A stretch of DNA of 36,664 nucleotides from an uncultured Clostridia bacterium. GTDB taxonomy: Bacteria > Bacillota > Clostridia > Oscillospirales > Acutalibacteraceae. Of this stretch, positions 18,295 to 25,241 are shown in pieces; the first letter of the stretch is position 1; the number at the start of each line of letters is the position of its first letter. A model generated the notes under the pieces. That model was not told where the DNA came from. It was given only the letters and a program-made list of their open reading frames with translations, and searched no databases. Where the stretch lies: positions 1 through 36,664 of the forward strand of contig CAMEBF010000019.1 in assembly GCA_945912145.1 (NCBI GenBank), written 5' to 3'. The position numbers were made by a program, and so were the translations under genes.

Positions 18295-19719
18295 TCAGGA
18301 ATCTTGTTCGTTTTTGCGTTGCTCGCATTGCAGAATCAGCGAGTCAATATACTCTGCCGCATAGTCGGGGGAACAGTAGAGCTTATTTCGCATGACAAAA
18401 TCCATATAGAACCGGAAATCGGCGATGATGCTGCGATTGTTTGTGAATATGGAAAATTCTCCGGCGTACTGGCTGCCGTCTTCGCTGATGCTTCCGAAAA
18501 AACTCAGATTATGCGCGGAAACATCCAGTCCCCAGAATTTGTCCGGCAGCTGCAAAAGGGAATCGTTGAGCAGGACAACGCGGCCGGTCTTCCTTGTCAG
18601 GCGATCGCGGAAATTTTTCAGCACGCCGATACGGTATTCATATGGCAGCGGAACGACCCAGTTCTGCGGAAAATTCAGCGTCATGCCCTCCTTCGCAAAT
18701 GTTTCAACGGCGCGCAAAGGAATGTAGATGTCGTGATAGAGATCGGAATACCGGGAATAGTAGTTGCGCGCGATCTCAATCAGCATTTCCCGGTTCGGCA
18801 GATCGGGACTGGCCAGTGCGTCAAAATAATCATACGGCGCGTGAGGCAGATCGCACACAAAGCCGGAAAGACAGAACTGTACTTTGACCTCAAAGGCTTT
18901 CATTAAATCGGATTGTAAATCCAGCACGGTCTCGTTGATATGCGCAAGGGGCTTGCAGTTTGGCAAAAACTGCCGGATGGCTGACATAACCTCCTGAATG
19001 ACGGTCGGCTCCGTCAGATAAAGACCGATATTTGATTTTTCATGGAACAGCAGAACCGCTTTCTCGGTAACAAGAAAATGCGGATACAACACATGGAGAC
19101 GGCGCGGAATATCCTCGACATAATAATACAAAGGCGAATGGCGCAGCCGGATATACCGCACGGATTCAAAAATATTCTGAATGTTGACGGTGGAACGGTT
19201 GCTGCTTTCAAAACAGAGGATATGCTGAAAATTGACCGGCGTCTTTCTTTTGCAGAGAGCTGCATAAACGGCTCCGTCAAAATTCGCGGCACGATAGGAA
19301 AAATTGGTGTATACCGTCCGGCAGTCCTCGTCCCCAATCATGGCGGCGGCAAGATCGCAGATTTCGCGTTCGCCGTCCACGGCCGTCTGCGCCGACGGCA
19401 GGGAAACGGTTTTCGGGATTTTGTGTCCGGCAGGTTTCGGCAGCGCGCCGGAGAGATAATTTTTGATGCAATAGATTTTTTCAATAACGCCTTTGGGATA
19501 TTTATCCGCATAATACAGCTTGCGGAGGACATCGGCCTGCGTTTCGGAAAAGGGAAGTTCGGCAAGCATCGTCTGGAATTTGTCTTCCGAGAGGTTCCGT
19601 TCGTCGTTGAGCACCGAATAGATCATGGCGCGGCTGCAACCTGCGACCTGAGCCGCTTTTACCTGTGTGATGCCCAATATATCGAGATATTCATTGAGTT
19701 TGCTGCCGAAAGTATTCAT
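18295..19719 (-). CDS. Large HTH protein, upstream paralogue of a tandem pair
   Basis: 474 residues; starts MNTFGSKLNEYLDILGITQV. The HTH is at about 17-42 (KAAQVAGCSRAMIYSVLNDE). The long C-terminal part contains INxTVLDLQSD-type and ICDLAAAMIGDEDC segments and the motifs shared with its neighbour (NIFESVRYIRLRHSPL, RQFLPNC, FGSISEDG, ADFRFYMDF). I recall similar ~470-residue HTH proteins in several copies in Ruminococcaceae and Lachnospiraceae but know of no described function. AGGAG lies 6 bases before the ATG. A sigma-A promoter overlapped by a dyad lies 65-90 bp upstream, which suggests autoregulation. Confidence 0.78.
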   Translation of the reverse strand: MNTFGSKLNEYLDILGITQVKAAQVAGCSRAMIYSVLNDERNLSEDKFQTMLAELPFSETQADVLRKLYYADKYPKGVIEKIYCIKNYLSGALPKPAGHKIPKTVSLPSAQTAVDGEREICDLAAAMIGDEDCRTVYTNFSYRAANFDGAVYAALCKRKTPVNFQHILCFESSNRSTVNIQNIFESVRYIRLRHSPLYYYVEDIPRRLHVLYPHFLVTEKAVLLFHEKSNIGLYLTEPTVIQEVMSAIRQFLPNCKPLAHINETVLDLQSDLMKAFEVKVQFCLSGFVCDLPHAPYDYFDALASPDLPNREMLIEIARNYYSRYSDLYHDIYIPLRAVETFAKEGMTLNFPQNWVVPLPYEYRIGVLKNFRDRLTRKTGRVVLLNDSLLQLPDKFWGLDVSAHNLSFFGSISEDGSQYAGEFSIFTNNRSIIADFRFYMDFVMRNKLYCSPDYAAEYIDSLILQCEQRKNEQDS

Positions 19720-19775
19720 ATAAATCTCCTATTGCTTCCGATAAAAATAAGGGAGAATAAATCAGTATATTGTAA

Positions 19776-19790
19776 TATCATTATGATATA
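19776..19790. promoter_or_regulatory. Operator-like dyad over the -10 box of the HTH pair
   Basis: ATATCATTATGATAT is a perfect odd palindrome overlapping the -10 element of the leftward promoter. Two further TGATAT-type dyads lie at 19908-19927 and about 19924-19938. Binding by the HTH proteins is inference. Confidence 0.45.
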
Positions 19791-19811
19791 TTTTTGACAG
19801 AAAAAAGTCAA
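19783..19811 (-). promoter_or_regulatory. Sigma-A promoter of the HTH pair
   Basis: On the minus strand TTGACT (19806-19811), a 17-base spacer and TATCAT (19783-19788), about 65 bp before the ATG. Confidence 0.6.
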
Positions 19812-19828
19812 TAGGTTTTTTCGAAAAA

Positions 19829-19868
19829 TGCCACCGATTTCCGCCTGAAAAAAATATTTTCAGTGGCA
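19829..19868. other. Compound inverted repeat between divergent promoters
   Basis: TGCCAC (19829-19834) pairs with GTGGCA (19863-19868), and inside it CTGAAAA pairs with TTTTCAG. It sits upstream of the -35 boxes of both the leftward HTH promoter and the rightward promoter at 19872. It could be a protein-binding site; no T run follows it. Confidence 0.4.
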
Positions 19869-19871
19869 TAC

Positions 19872-19900
19872 TTGAAATGAAAACTGAAAAAGGTTACTAT
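19872..19900 (+). promoter_or_regulatory. Rightward sigma-A promoter with no gene behind it
   Basis: TTGAAA (19872-19877), a 17-base spacer and TACTAT (19895-19900). The only downstream element is a terminator ending at 20000, followed by a gene on the other strand. Confidence 0.45.
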
Positions 19901-19907
19901 GGTATCG

Positions 19908-19927
19908 TGATATACATCCATATATCA
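19908..19927. promoter_or_regulatory. TGATAT-type dyad at the predicted start of the short RNA
   Basis: TGATATACATCCATATATCA has 7-bp arms and a 6-base spacer. It resembles the dyad over the HTH-pair promoter and lies at the expected transcription start of the opposing promoter, where a bound protein would block transcription. Confidence 0.4.
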
Positions 19928-19964
19928 TCCGATATGATTGAAACCCCCGTCAGTTGTATCAAAA

Positions 19965-20000
19965 AAAGGCCCGGTGTCAAAGCCGAGCCTTTCTTTTTTT
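19965..20000. terminator. Bidirectional intrinsic terminator
   Basis: AAAGGCCCGG (19965-19974) and CCGAGCCTTT (19983-19992), one mismatch, followed by CTTTTTTT on the plus strand and TTTTTTTGAT on the minus strand. It ends the leftward two-gene operon 20091-22701 and would end the candidate short RNA. Confidence 0.75.
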
Positions 20001-20090
20001 ACGGCATTTCTTGCGGAAGTCACTTGTCCCGATAAAAGCACTCCCGATCTCTCTCGCCGATTTTGGCAAACGTTTCCTTTATAGTCCTCT

Positions 20091-20927
20091 TCAGTCAATG
20101 GGGTCATTGGGCGGAATGATCCCCTCTAAAAAATTCGTCTCCCGTACATAGCCGTCCTTGTCAATGCGGAACGTCTTGCTTTCGTTCGCGCGGATATCGA
20201 AGCGGAAGCCCGCGTCGTACAGCTCGCTCATCAGACAGACGTGCGTTTCCTCTTTGCCGTCCGTCTCATGCAGCCGGAGAATCACATCGTTTGAACCGTC
20301 CTCGCAGAGCTTGAGCGCATCGAGGGCGATATTTTTCTGATCCAACTGAATCAGATCCCGTTCGCTGCCGAGAATACGGAGCGCGTTTTCGCGGATCGCG
20401 GAAACAGAATCGGGAAGCTGTCCGTTTGCGAAAAGACTTTCCCATGCGTCACGCAGTTCTTTCGTATGCGGAGCTGCCGAACAGAGAATGCAGGCTGCCG
20501 TATCGTACCGTTCGGCATCGAGCAGGAGTTTTTCGGTCGCAGACAGTCCGGGAATCTCTCCGGTGTCCGGCGTAATGACGGGGAAGTCCGTCAACGATTC
20601 GCAAAGATGACGGAACAGGGAATCCGAGTCGTCAACGGGGTTGCTCATGTGATAGCCGAGAACACAAGCGTCGTCATCGCGACCTTTCAGCAGAAACGCG
20701 CCGTCCGGGAGTTCTTCGCAGGAGTCGGGAATCAGACATTGATACAACCGACAGCCGTTCAGCAGCAGCGGCAGCCGTTCGGTGACGTTATCGCACAACG
20801 CCGTTTTGTAAACGCTTCCCGATTCAAAATAACGGCTTGTCTGACGGAAAAGCGCGAAGCGGATAAACGCTTCCTCGGAACAGGTTTCGGCTCTTCTGCC
20901 GAAGGATAAAACAGTATGGTCAATCAT
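20091..20927 (-). CDS. Protein with a GH38 C-terminal-like domain, no catalytic domain
   Basis: 278 residues, no signal peptide. The last 80 residues read ALKLCEDGSNDVILRLHE, then RFDIRANESKTFRI and ETNFLE, which closely follows the C-terminal beta domain of GH38 alpha-mannosidases (ALKKAEDGxGxxLRLYE, PxEIKTFRL, ExNLLE). The roughly 700-residue remainder of such an enzyme, including the catalytic domain, is missing. The N-terminal 200 residues are not recognised. It overlaps the upstream gene by 8 bp, so the two are translationally coupled and probably work on the same sugar substrate. It could be a truncated mannosidase or a stand-alone accessory domain. Confidence 0.6.
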   Translation of the reverse strand: MIDHTVLSFGRRAETCSEEAFIRFALFRQTSRYFESGSVYKTALCDNVTERLPLLLNGCRLYQCLIPDSCEELPDGAFLLKGRDDDACVLGYHMSNPVDDSDSLFRHLCESLTDFPVITPDTGEIPGLSATEKLLLDAERYDTAACILCSAAPHTKELRDAWESLFANGQLPDSVSAIRENALRILGSERDLIQLDQKNIALDALKLCEDGSNDVILRLHETDGKEETHVCLMSELYDAGFRFDIRANESKTFRIDKDGYVRETNFLEGIIPPNDPID

Positions 20928-22701
20928 CGGTTGTTTCCTCCAGAATTCCGTAGTAGCGACCCATCCAGTAGGGGAATGTGAACGGACTGCACGTCTCCAC
21001 TTTGCGGTTACTGCCCGAATTGCCGGGGATAAAGCGGAGCGGGTCGCGGTCGTATTTGGTCATGGCGTGCTCGTCGGGAGGCAGCAGGAATGAGGTCTGT
21101 TTGTAGCCTGCCAAAAATTCCTTTTGCGGTACGTCGCGCCGCAGATCCATGCGTTCACACCCGGCAAAGCGGCTTGTGTTACTGCGGTAGAACCAGCGTT
21201 TCAGCTTTTCTTTGTCCACATTTTCCTGCGGACAGGCGACGAGAAACGGAATGTCATAGACGGGTTGATGCTCGCGCGCGATGGAGCTCCTGCGCCAGGA
21301 CTGCCAGCCGTCAACGTATTTTTTTCGCAGCGTCTCGTCCTCTTCTAAAAGCATCAGCCCGAAGAACGAGAGATTCGCGAGCATATGATCGCCGTACATG
21401 ATGTCCTCACAGACGTTGCAGCCCATCAGCACGCCGGCGGTGAAAGCGCGGGAATCATGCAGCGCGGGAAGATCGGCGTAGCCTTTTTTGATGAGCATTT
21501 GGTATTCGTCTTCCCATTTTTGATTTTCGCCGCAGATTGCCAAGGCAACCTTGATATACATGAGCACCTCGGCGGCGTTCAGCGGCGCGTCGCCCCAGCC
21601 GATGCCGTCCGCGAAATAGCGTGTGCTCCACCGCGCCCAGCTCGTCGGACCGCCGTGAAAATCCACCAGTTCATGCTCGTGCCCGATGATATGATCGACC
21701 AGTCCCGTGACGGCGGTTTTGATCAGCGCGTCAAGCTCTTCGTCCTCTTCGCCGAAAACGAGATGCGCGAAGTAAAGGTTCATCACGTGCAGCGTGATTT
21801 CGTCGCTGCTGGTGTCGCCCTTGAAGATCAGGTCGTCGTCCGTGTAGCCGCAGTCCGTATATAAATGCCGCAGCCGTTCGGGAATCGGGTGCGACGCATC
21901 GCAGGAAAAGCCGTCAATGCCGGTCTGTGCGGCAAAGGTCGTGTGTTGCACAACAGCACGGTCGCCCTGACGCCGCAGGAACAGCCCGTCATCGGGCAGC
22001 GGCGCGTCGGCGGTGATGTAGGTTCTCGCCACAAAGCCGTCTCCGCGTCCCGCGATGAACATCAGCAGCAGGCATGCCTCAAGAGAGCGCATGGCAATGG
22101 CGCGCACACGCTGCGCCTCCGGGTCGTTCTTGCCTTTTTCGCGTTTCAGTACGGCGTAATGGAGCGTCTCGCCGATGCAGAACGACGCCGTAAAGCCGCC
22201 GTCGTTGTCGGAATCCGTCCATTTTTCCGGCTTGTCAAGCCGCCACGGTTCTGTGAGGCCCCGCTGACTGACCATGCCGAAGCGGTCAACGATGCGGACG
22301 GTCTCCGCCGTCATGCGGTTCGCTTTCTCTTCCATCGACATCGTTTCCAGAACGATATGCGAAACGCCGGTTTCGGTTCTGACCCAGACGTCGTCTGCCG
22401 TGCCGCACAGCGACAGGACGTGATTATCCTTTAAGTCACGGTCGGCAGAGAAAACCATCACCTTGTCATAGTCTTCCTTTTCGCTTTCGCTGTAGCGGAA
22501 TAAGCCTTTCGTGCCGCCGACCCAGAGCGCGCCGTCGATTTCGAGCATCGCCGTAAAGTCTTTTTTGGCGAACGGCAGCGGATAACGCGGCGTAAAAGCA
22601 AAGACCTGCCCCTTTTCGTTGAGAGAAGCAGGAACGTGCGCGTCGTCTGCGGAATAGAATGTGATAACGCGTGATTTGTGAGGGGATAGGGAAATGGGCA
22701 A
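20920..22701 (-). CDS. Propeller-repeat plus alpha/alpha-toroid protein, likely carbohydrate-active
   Basis: 593 residues, apparently cytoplasmic. Two beta-propeller-type repeats open it: ALWVGGTKGLFRY (58-70) and DVWVRTETGVSHI (104-116), like the Reg_prop repeats of hybrid two-component sensors. Then WTDSDNDGGFTASF (161-174) and a long helical region resemble six-hairpin glycosidase-like proteins of unknown activity; further motifs are GRGDGFVARTY and SWARWSTRYFADGIGWGD. The start is TTG 22701, 8 bases after AAAGGAG. It is the first gene of the two-gene operon. Catalytic residues cannot be assigned. Confidence 0.65.
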   Translation of the reverse strand: MPISLSPHKSRVITFYSADDAHVPASLNEKGQVFAFTPRYPLPFAKKDFTAMLEIDGALWVGGTKGLFRYSESEKEDYDKVMVFSADRDLKDNHVLSLCGTADDVWVRTETGVSHIVLETMSMEEKANRMTAETVRIVDRFGMVSQRGLTEPWRLDKPEKWTDSDNDGGFTASFCIGETLHYAVLKREKGKNDPEAQRVRAIAMRSLEACLLLMFIAGRGDGFVARTYITADAPLPDDGLFLRRQGDRAVVQHTTFAAQTGIDGFSCDASHPIPERLRHLYTDCGYTDDDLIFKGDTSSDEITLHVMNLYFAHLVFGEEDEELDALIKTAVTGLVDHIIGHEHELVDFHGGPTSWARWSTRYFADGIGWGDAPLNAAEVLMYIKVALAICGENQKWEDEYQMLIKKGYADLPALHDSRAFTAGVLMGCNVCEDIMYGDHMLANLSFFGLMLLEEDETLRKKYVDGWQSWRRSSIAREHQPVYDIPFLVACPQENVDKEKLKRWFYRSNTSRFAGCERMDLRRDVPQKEFLAGYKQTSFLLPPDEHAMTKYDRDPLRFIPGNSGSNRKVETCSPFTFPYWMGRYYGILEETTDD

Positions 22702-22797
22702 AGAGAACGCTCCTTTCGGGAAAAAACAAAGTCATAATCTTTTTTATTTTACAATGATATTGCCAAAAAAGCAAGTCCATTTGTGCGGTGATGCCGT

Positions 22798-23721
22798 GTG
22801 ATTGCAATAATTTCCAGATTATTCATAAAGGATCGTCTGAATTTTACCTCGCCGCGTGTCCGCAAGGCGTATGGGCTTGCCTGCAGCGCGACGGGAATAG
22901 CGCTCAATCTGATGCTGTTTTTCTGTAAGCTGGCTGCCGGCAGCATTTCCGGCTCCGTCGCCGTTACGGTGGACGCATTCCACAATCTGACGGATATGGG
23001 CTCTTCGGCGGTGGCGTTCATCAGCTTTCTGATTTCGGGGCAGAAAAAGAGCAAAAGATTTCCGCTCGGCAAGGGACGCATCGAGTATCTCGCCGGCTTT
23101 CTGATCGCGCTGGTTCTGATTGTGGCGGGATTGGGACTGGCGAAGACGTCGATCGTCAAGATCATCACGCCGGAGCCCGTGACCTTTTCGGTCTTCTCCG
23201 TTTTGATGCTGCTGTTCTCCGTACTGACAAAGGTCTATATGTCATGTTTTAATAAAAAGTACGGAAAAAAGATCGACTCCGCCGCGCTCCGAGCCGCATC
23301 CGTAGACTGCCTGTGCGATTCCTTTTCGACGATTGTCGCCGCCGCTGCGCTGATTTCGGCGCGCTTTACCGATTGGAACATCGATGCGTTCGGCGGACTT
23401 ACCGTTTCGCTGTTCATCGTCTTCGCCGGATGTAAAGCGGCGAAGGATTCTGTCAGAATGCTGCTGGGCGTGTCCCTTGATGAAGAGTACGGACGGGTCA
23501 TCCGGCAAATTCTCAGCGCGCATCCCGAAGTGAAAGAGAGCAGCGCACCGGTGTTGCATGATTACGGCCCGGATAACAAGATTGTCACGCTTGACGCCGG
23601 TTTCAGTCCGGAACTGTCGATTGCCGAGGTGTCTGCGCAGTCGAACAGAATTGAGGCGCAGATCAGCGGCGCGCTTGGTTGCAAAACGGTCATCCGCGCA
23701 TTTCCGTCCGCGCTTCCGTAA
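22798..23721 (+). CDS. Cation diffusion facilitator (CDF) metal exporter
   Basis: 307 residues with six transmembrane helices and a short C-terminal cytoplasmic domain. TM2 carries VDAFHNLTD, with H62 and D66 at the metal-site positions, and TM5 carries SVDCLCDS, with D170 and D174; E. coli FieF has Asp-Asp in TM2 and His-Asp in TM5, so the His and Asp are swapped. The cytoplasmic HPxGHGR motif reads FPLGKGR, lacking both histidines. Metal specificity (Zn, Mn or other) cannot be called. The probable start is GTG 22798. It is divergent from the propeller-toroid operon, 96 bp apart. Confidence 0.87.
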   Translation: MIAIISRLFIKDRLNFTSPRVRKAYGLACSATGIALNLMLFFCKLAAGSISGSVAVTVDAFHNLTDMGSSAVAFISFLISGQKKSKRFPLGKGRIEYLAGFLIALVLIVAGLGLAKTSIVKIITPEPVTFSVFSVLMLLFSVLTKVYMSCFNKKYGKKIDSAALRAASVDCLCDSFSTIVAAAALISARFTDWNIDAFGGLTVSLFIVFAGCKAAKDSVRMLLGVSLDEEYGRVIRQILSAHPEVKESSAPVLHDYGPDNKIVTLDAGFSPELSIAEVSAQSNRIEAQISGALGCKTVIRAFPSALP

Positions 23722-23789
23722 GTCTTGTCGCATTTTGCCTGAAAAATGTTGTGTTTATTTCTCTTTTTTATAAATTTTATGATTGACGG

Positions 23790-23818
23790 TTGCATTTTTT
23801 GGCATCGTTTGTTATAAT
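23790..23818 (+). promoter_or_regulatory. Sigma-A promoter of the exported phosphoesterase
   Basis: TTGCAT (23790-23795), a 17-base spacer and perfect TATAAT (23813-23818), 33 bp before the ATG at 23852. Confidence 0.7.
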
Positions 23819-23851
23819 GTGGCTATCAAAAAACAAGAGGTGTCCATTTTT

Positions 23852-25027
23852 ATGAAACCCATGAAAAAGATAGTTTGCTGTCTTCTGGCGATTCTGATGA
23901 CCGCGATGCTGCTGCCGCTGAGTGTTTCGGCGCAGACGTCTCCGGTGCTTCGGTTTAACGAGGACGGTACCTTCAAAATTATGATGTTTGCCGATAGCCA
24001 GGATGATGAAAATCTGGAGGAGACGACGCTTCAGCTGATGCGTGAGGCGCTCGATACCTATCAGCCCGATCTTGTCGTTTATCTCGGCGACAACACCGTC
24101 GCAAGCGGTTATGACAATCAGCATGCGGCGATCGAGGCCATTACGGAGCCTTGTGTTTCCCGTGGTGTGCCTTTTGCGATCGTGTTCGGCAACCATGACC
24201 AGGAACAGGGCGTTGAGAAAGAAGACCTGCTTGCGATGTACCGTGAGTTCGGCTGCCTGACCTACGACGCCGATCCCGATCTGTACGGCTGCGGCACCTG
24301 CAATCTGCCGATCTTTGCTTCGAGCGGTCTGAAGATTGCGTTCAACCTGTGGCTGACGGATTCCGGCTCGCGCAATCCCGATAAGGAAGTCGGCGGTTAC
24401 GATTATGTCCGTGAAGACCAGATCGAATGGTATAAAAATAAGGCGGCGACGCTCAAGGCTCTCAACGGCGGCGAGACGGTTCCTGCCATCAACTTCCAGC
24501 ATATCGTCGTTCCCGAGGTGTACGATGCCATGGGCTATCCGAAGCTTCCCGTCGCTGTCGGCGATGTGACGACATATCTCGGCAATACCTATATCCCCGT
24601 TCCGAAATTCTCTTCGCACACCGGCATCTCACTTGAACCGCCCTGTCCGCCCTATGTAACGGCAGGTCAGTTTGACGCGTGGGTTGAGACCGGCGACATC
24701 GTGGCTTCGTTCTTCGGTCACGATCACGTTAATTCCTATACGACCAATTATAAGGGTATTGACCTGACCAGCGTGCCCACGGTCGGCTGCAATTCGTATT
24801 CCAACGAGATCAACCGCGGTGTCGGTCTGATTACGCTGAACGAAAACGATCTGCAGAACTACAGCTACGAGCTGATTCATATGTACGATATGGCGCTTGC
24901 TGAGGGTTCGGAAATTCCGAATGCGGACGGCGCAAAGAGCACGGTGTACTATCGTTTCATGAAGCTTGTCGACAAGCTCCTGACGGCCATCCACAGCATT
25001 TTCCTTGCGATGCCCGTTATCAAATAA
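23852..25027 (+). CDS. Exported metallophosphoesterase (calcineurin-like)
   Basis: 391 residues from the ATG preceded by AGAGGTG. A signal peptide is clear: basic MKPMKK, hydrophobic core about 7-24, cleavage near SVSA (about 27). The dimetal phosphoesterase motifs follow in order: ADSQ (47-50), GDN (79-81), GNHDQ (113-117), QHIVVP and GHDHVN. The first motif is Asp-Ser-Gln where the classical D-x-H has histidine, a variation known in some extracellular subfamilies. The substrate is unknown; phosphomonoesters or nucleotides outside the cell are plausible. It is a single gene with its own promoter and terminator. Confidence 0.87.
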   Translation: MKPMKKIVCCLLAILMTAMLLPLSVSAQTSPVLRFNEDGTFKIMMFADSQDDENLEETTLQLMREALDTYQPDLVVYLGDNTVASGYDNQHAAIEAITEPCVSRGVPFAIVFGNHDQEQGVEKEDLLAMYREFGCLTYDADPDLYGCGTCNLPIFASSGLKIAFNLWLTDSGSRNPDKEVGGYDYVREDQIEWYKNKAATLKALNGGETVPAINFQHIVVPEVYDAMGYPKLPVAVGDVTTYLGNTYIPVPKFSSHTGISLEPPCPPYVTAGQFDAWVETGDIVASFFGHDHVNSYTTNYKGIDLTSVPTVGCNSYSNEINRGVGLITLNENDLQNYSYELIHMYDMALAEGSEIPNADGAKSTVYYRFMKLVDKLLTAIHSIFLAMPVIK

Positions 25028-25046
25028 TTCCGGCTTGCATAATCTG

Positions 25047-25087
25047 TCCGGTCATGCTATACTGATAGCGTGGCCGGATTGTTTTAT
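25047..25087 (+). terminator. Strong terminator after the phosphoesterase
   Basis: TCCGGTCATGCTAT (25047-25060) pairs over 14 bp, with two G-U pairs, with ATAGCGTGGCCGGA (25065-25078). The loop is ACTG and TTGTTTTAT follows. Confidence 0.8.
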
Positions 25088-25105
25088 AAAGTTCAAAGTG
25101 CAATA

Positions 25106-25177
25106 TCGGAAAAGGCTGCGCCTTTTGATGATAAAAGCGCGCCGCAGGCGTATCATTCAAGCCCGTAGGGCTTCCGA
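25106..25177 (+). repeat. 72-bp dispersed hairpin-rich repeat, copy B
   Basis: Matches copy A at 15888-15959 with the same ends (TCGGAA, TTCCGA), length and three internal hairpins. It is followed by TTCACTATTCATTATTCACT-type direct repeats and by GCGTCGCGCAGCGACGC, another small palindrome, just before the next gene's ribosome site. Here it is intergenic. Confidence 0.8.
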
Positions 25178-25241
25178 CACTATTCACTATTCATTATTCA
25201 CTATTCACTGCGTCGCGCAGCGACGCCAAGGGGGGAAGAGA

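Larger units (their letters stand above)
19907..20000 (+). ncRNA. Candidate short RNA divergent from the HTH pair
   Basis: A transcript of about 94 bases is predicted between the promoter at 19872-19900 and the terminator at 19965-20000. Its first bases form the dyad TGATATACATCCATATATCA, and its 3' end is the terminator hairpin. It holds no open reading frame with a ribosome site. This is prediction from promoter plus terminator only. Confidence 0.35.

Noticed and set aside
19925-20107. 60-codon minus-strand frame between the two leftward operons
   Set aside because: It runs through a strong terminator hairpin and has no ribosome site.
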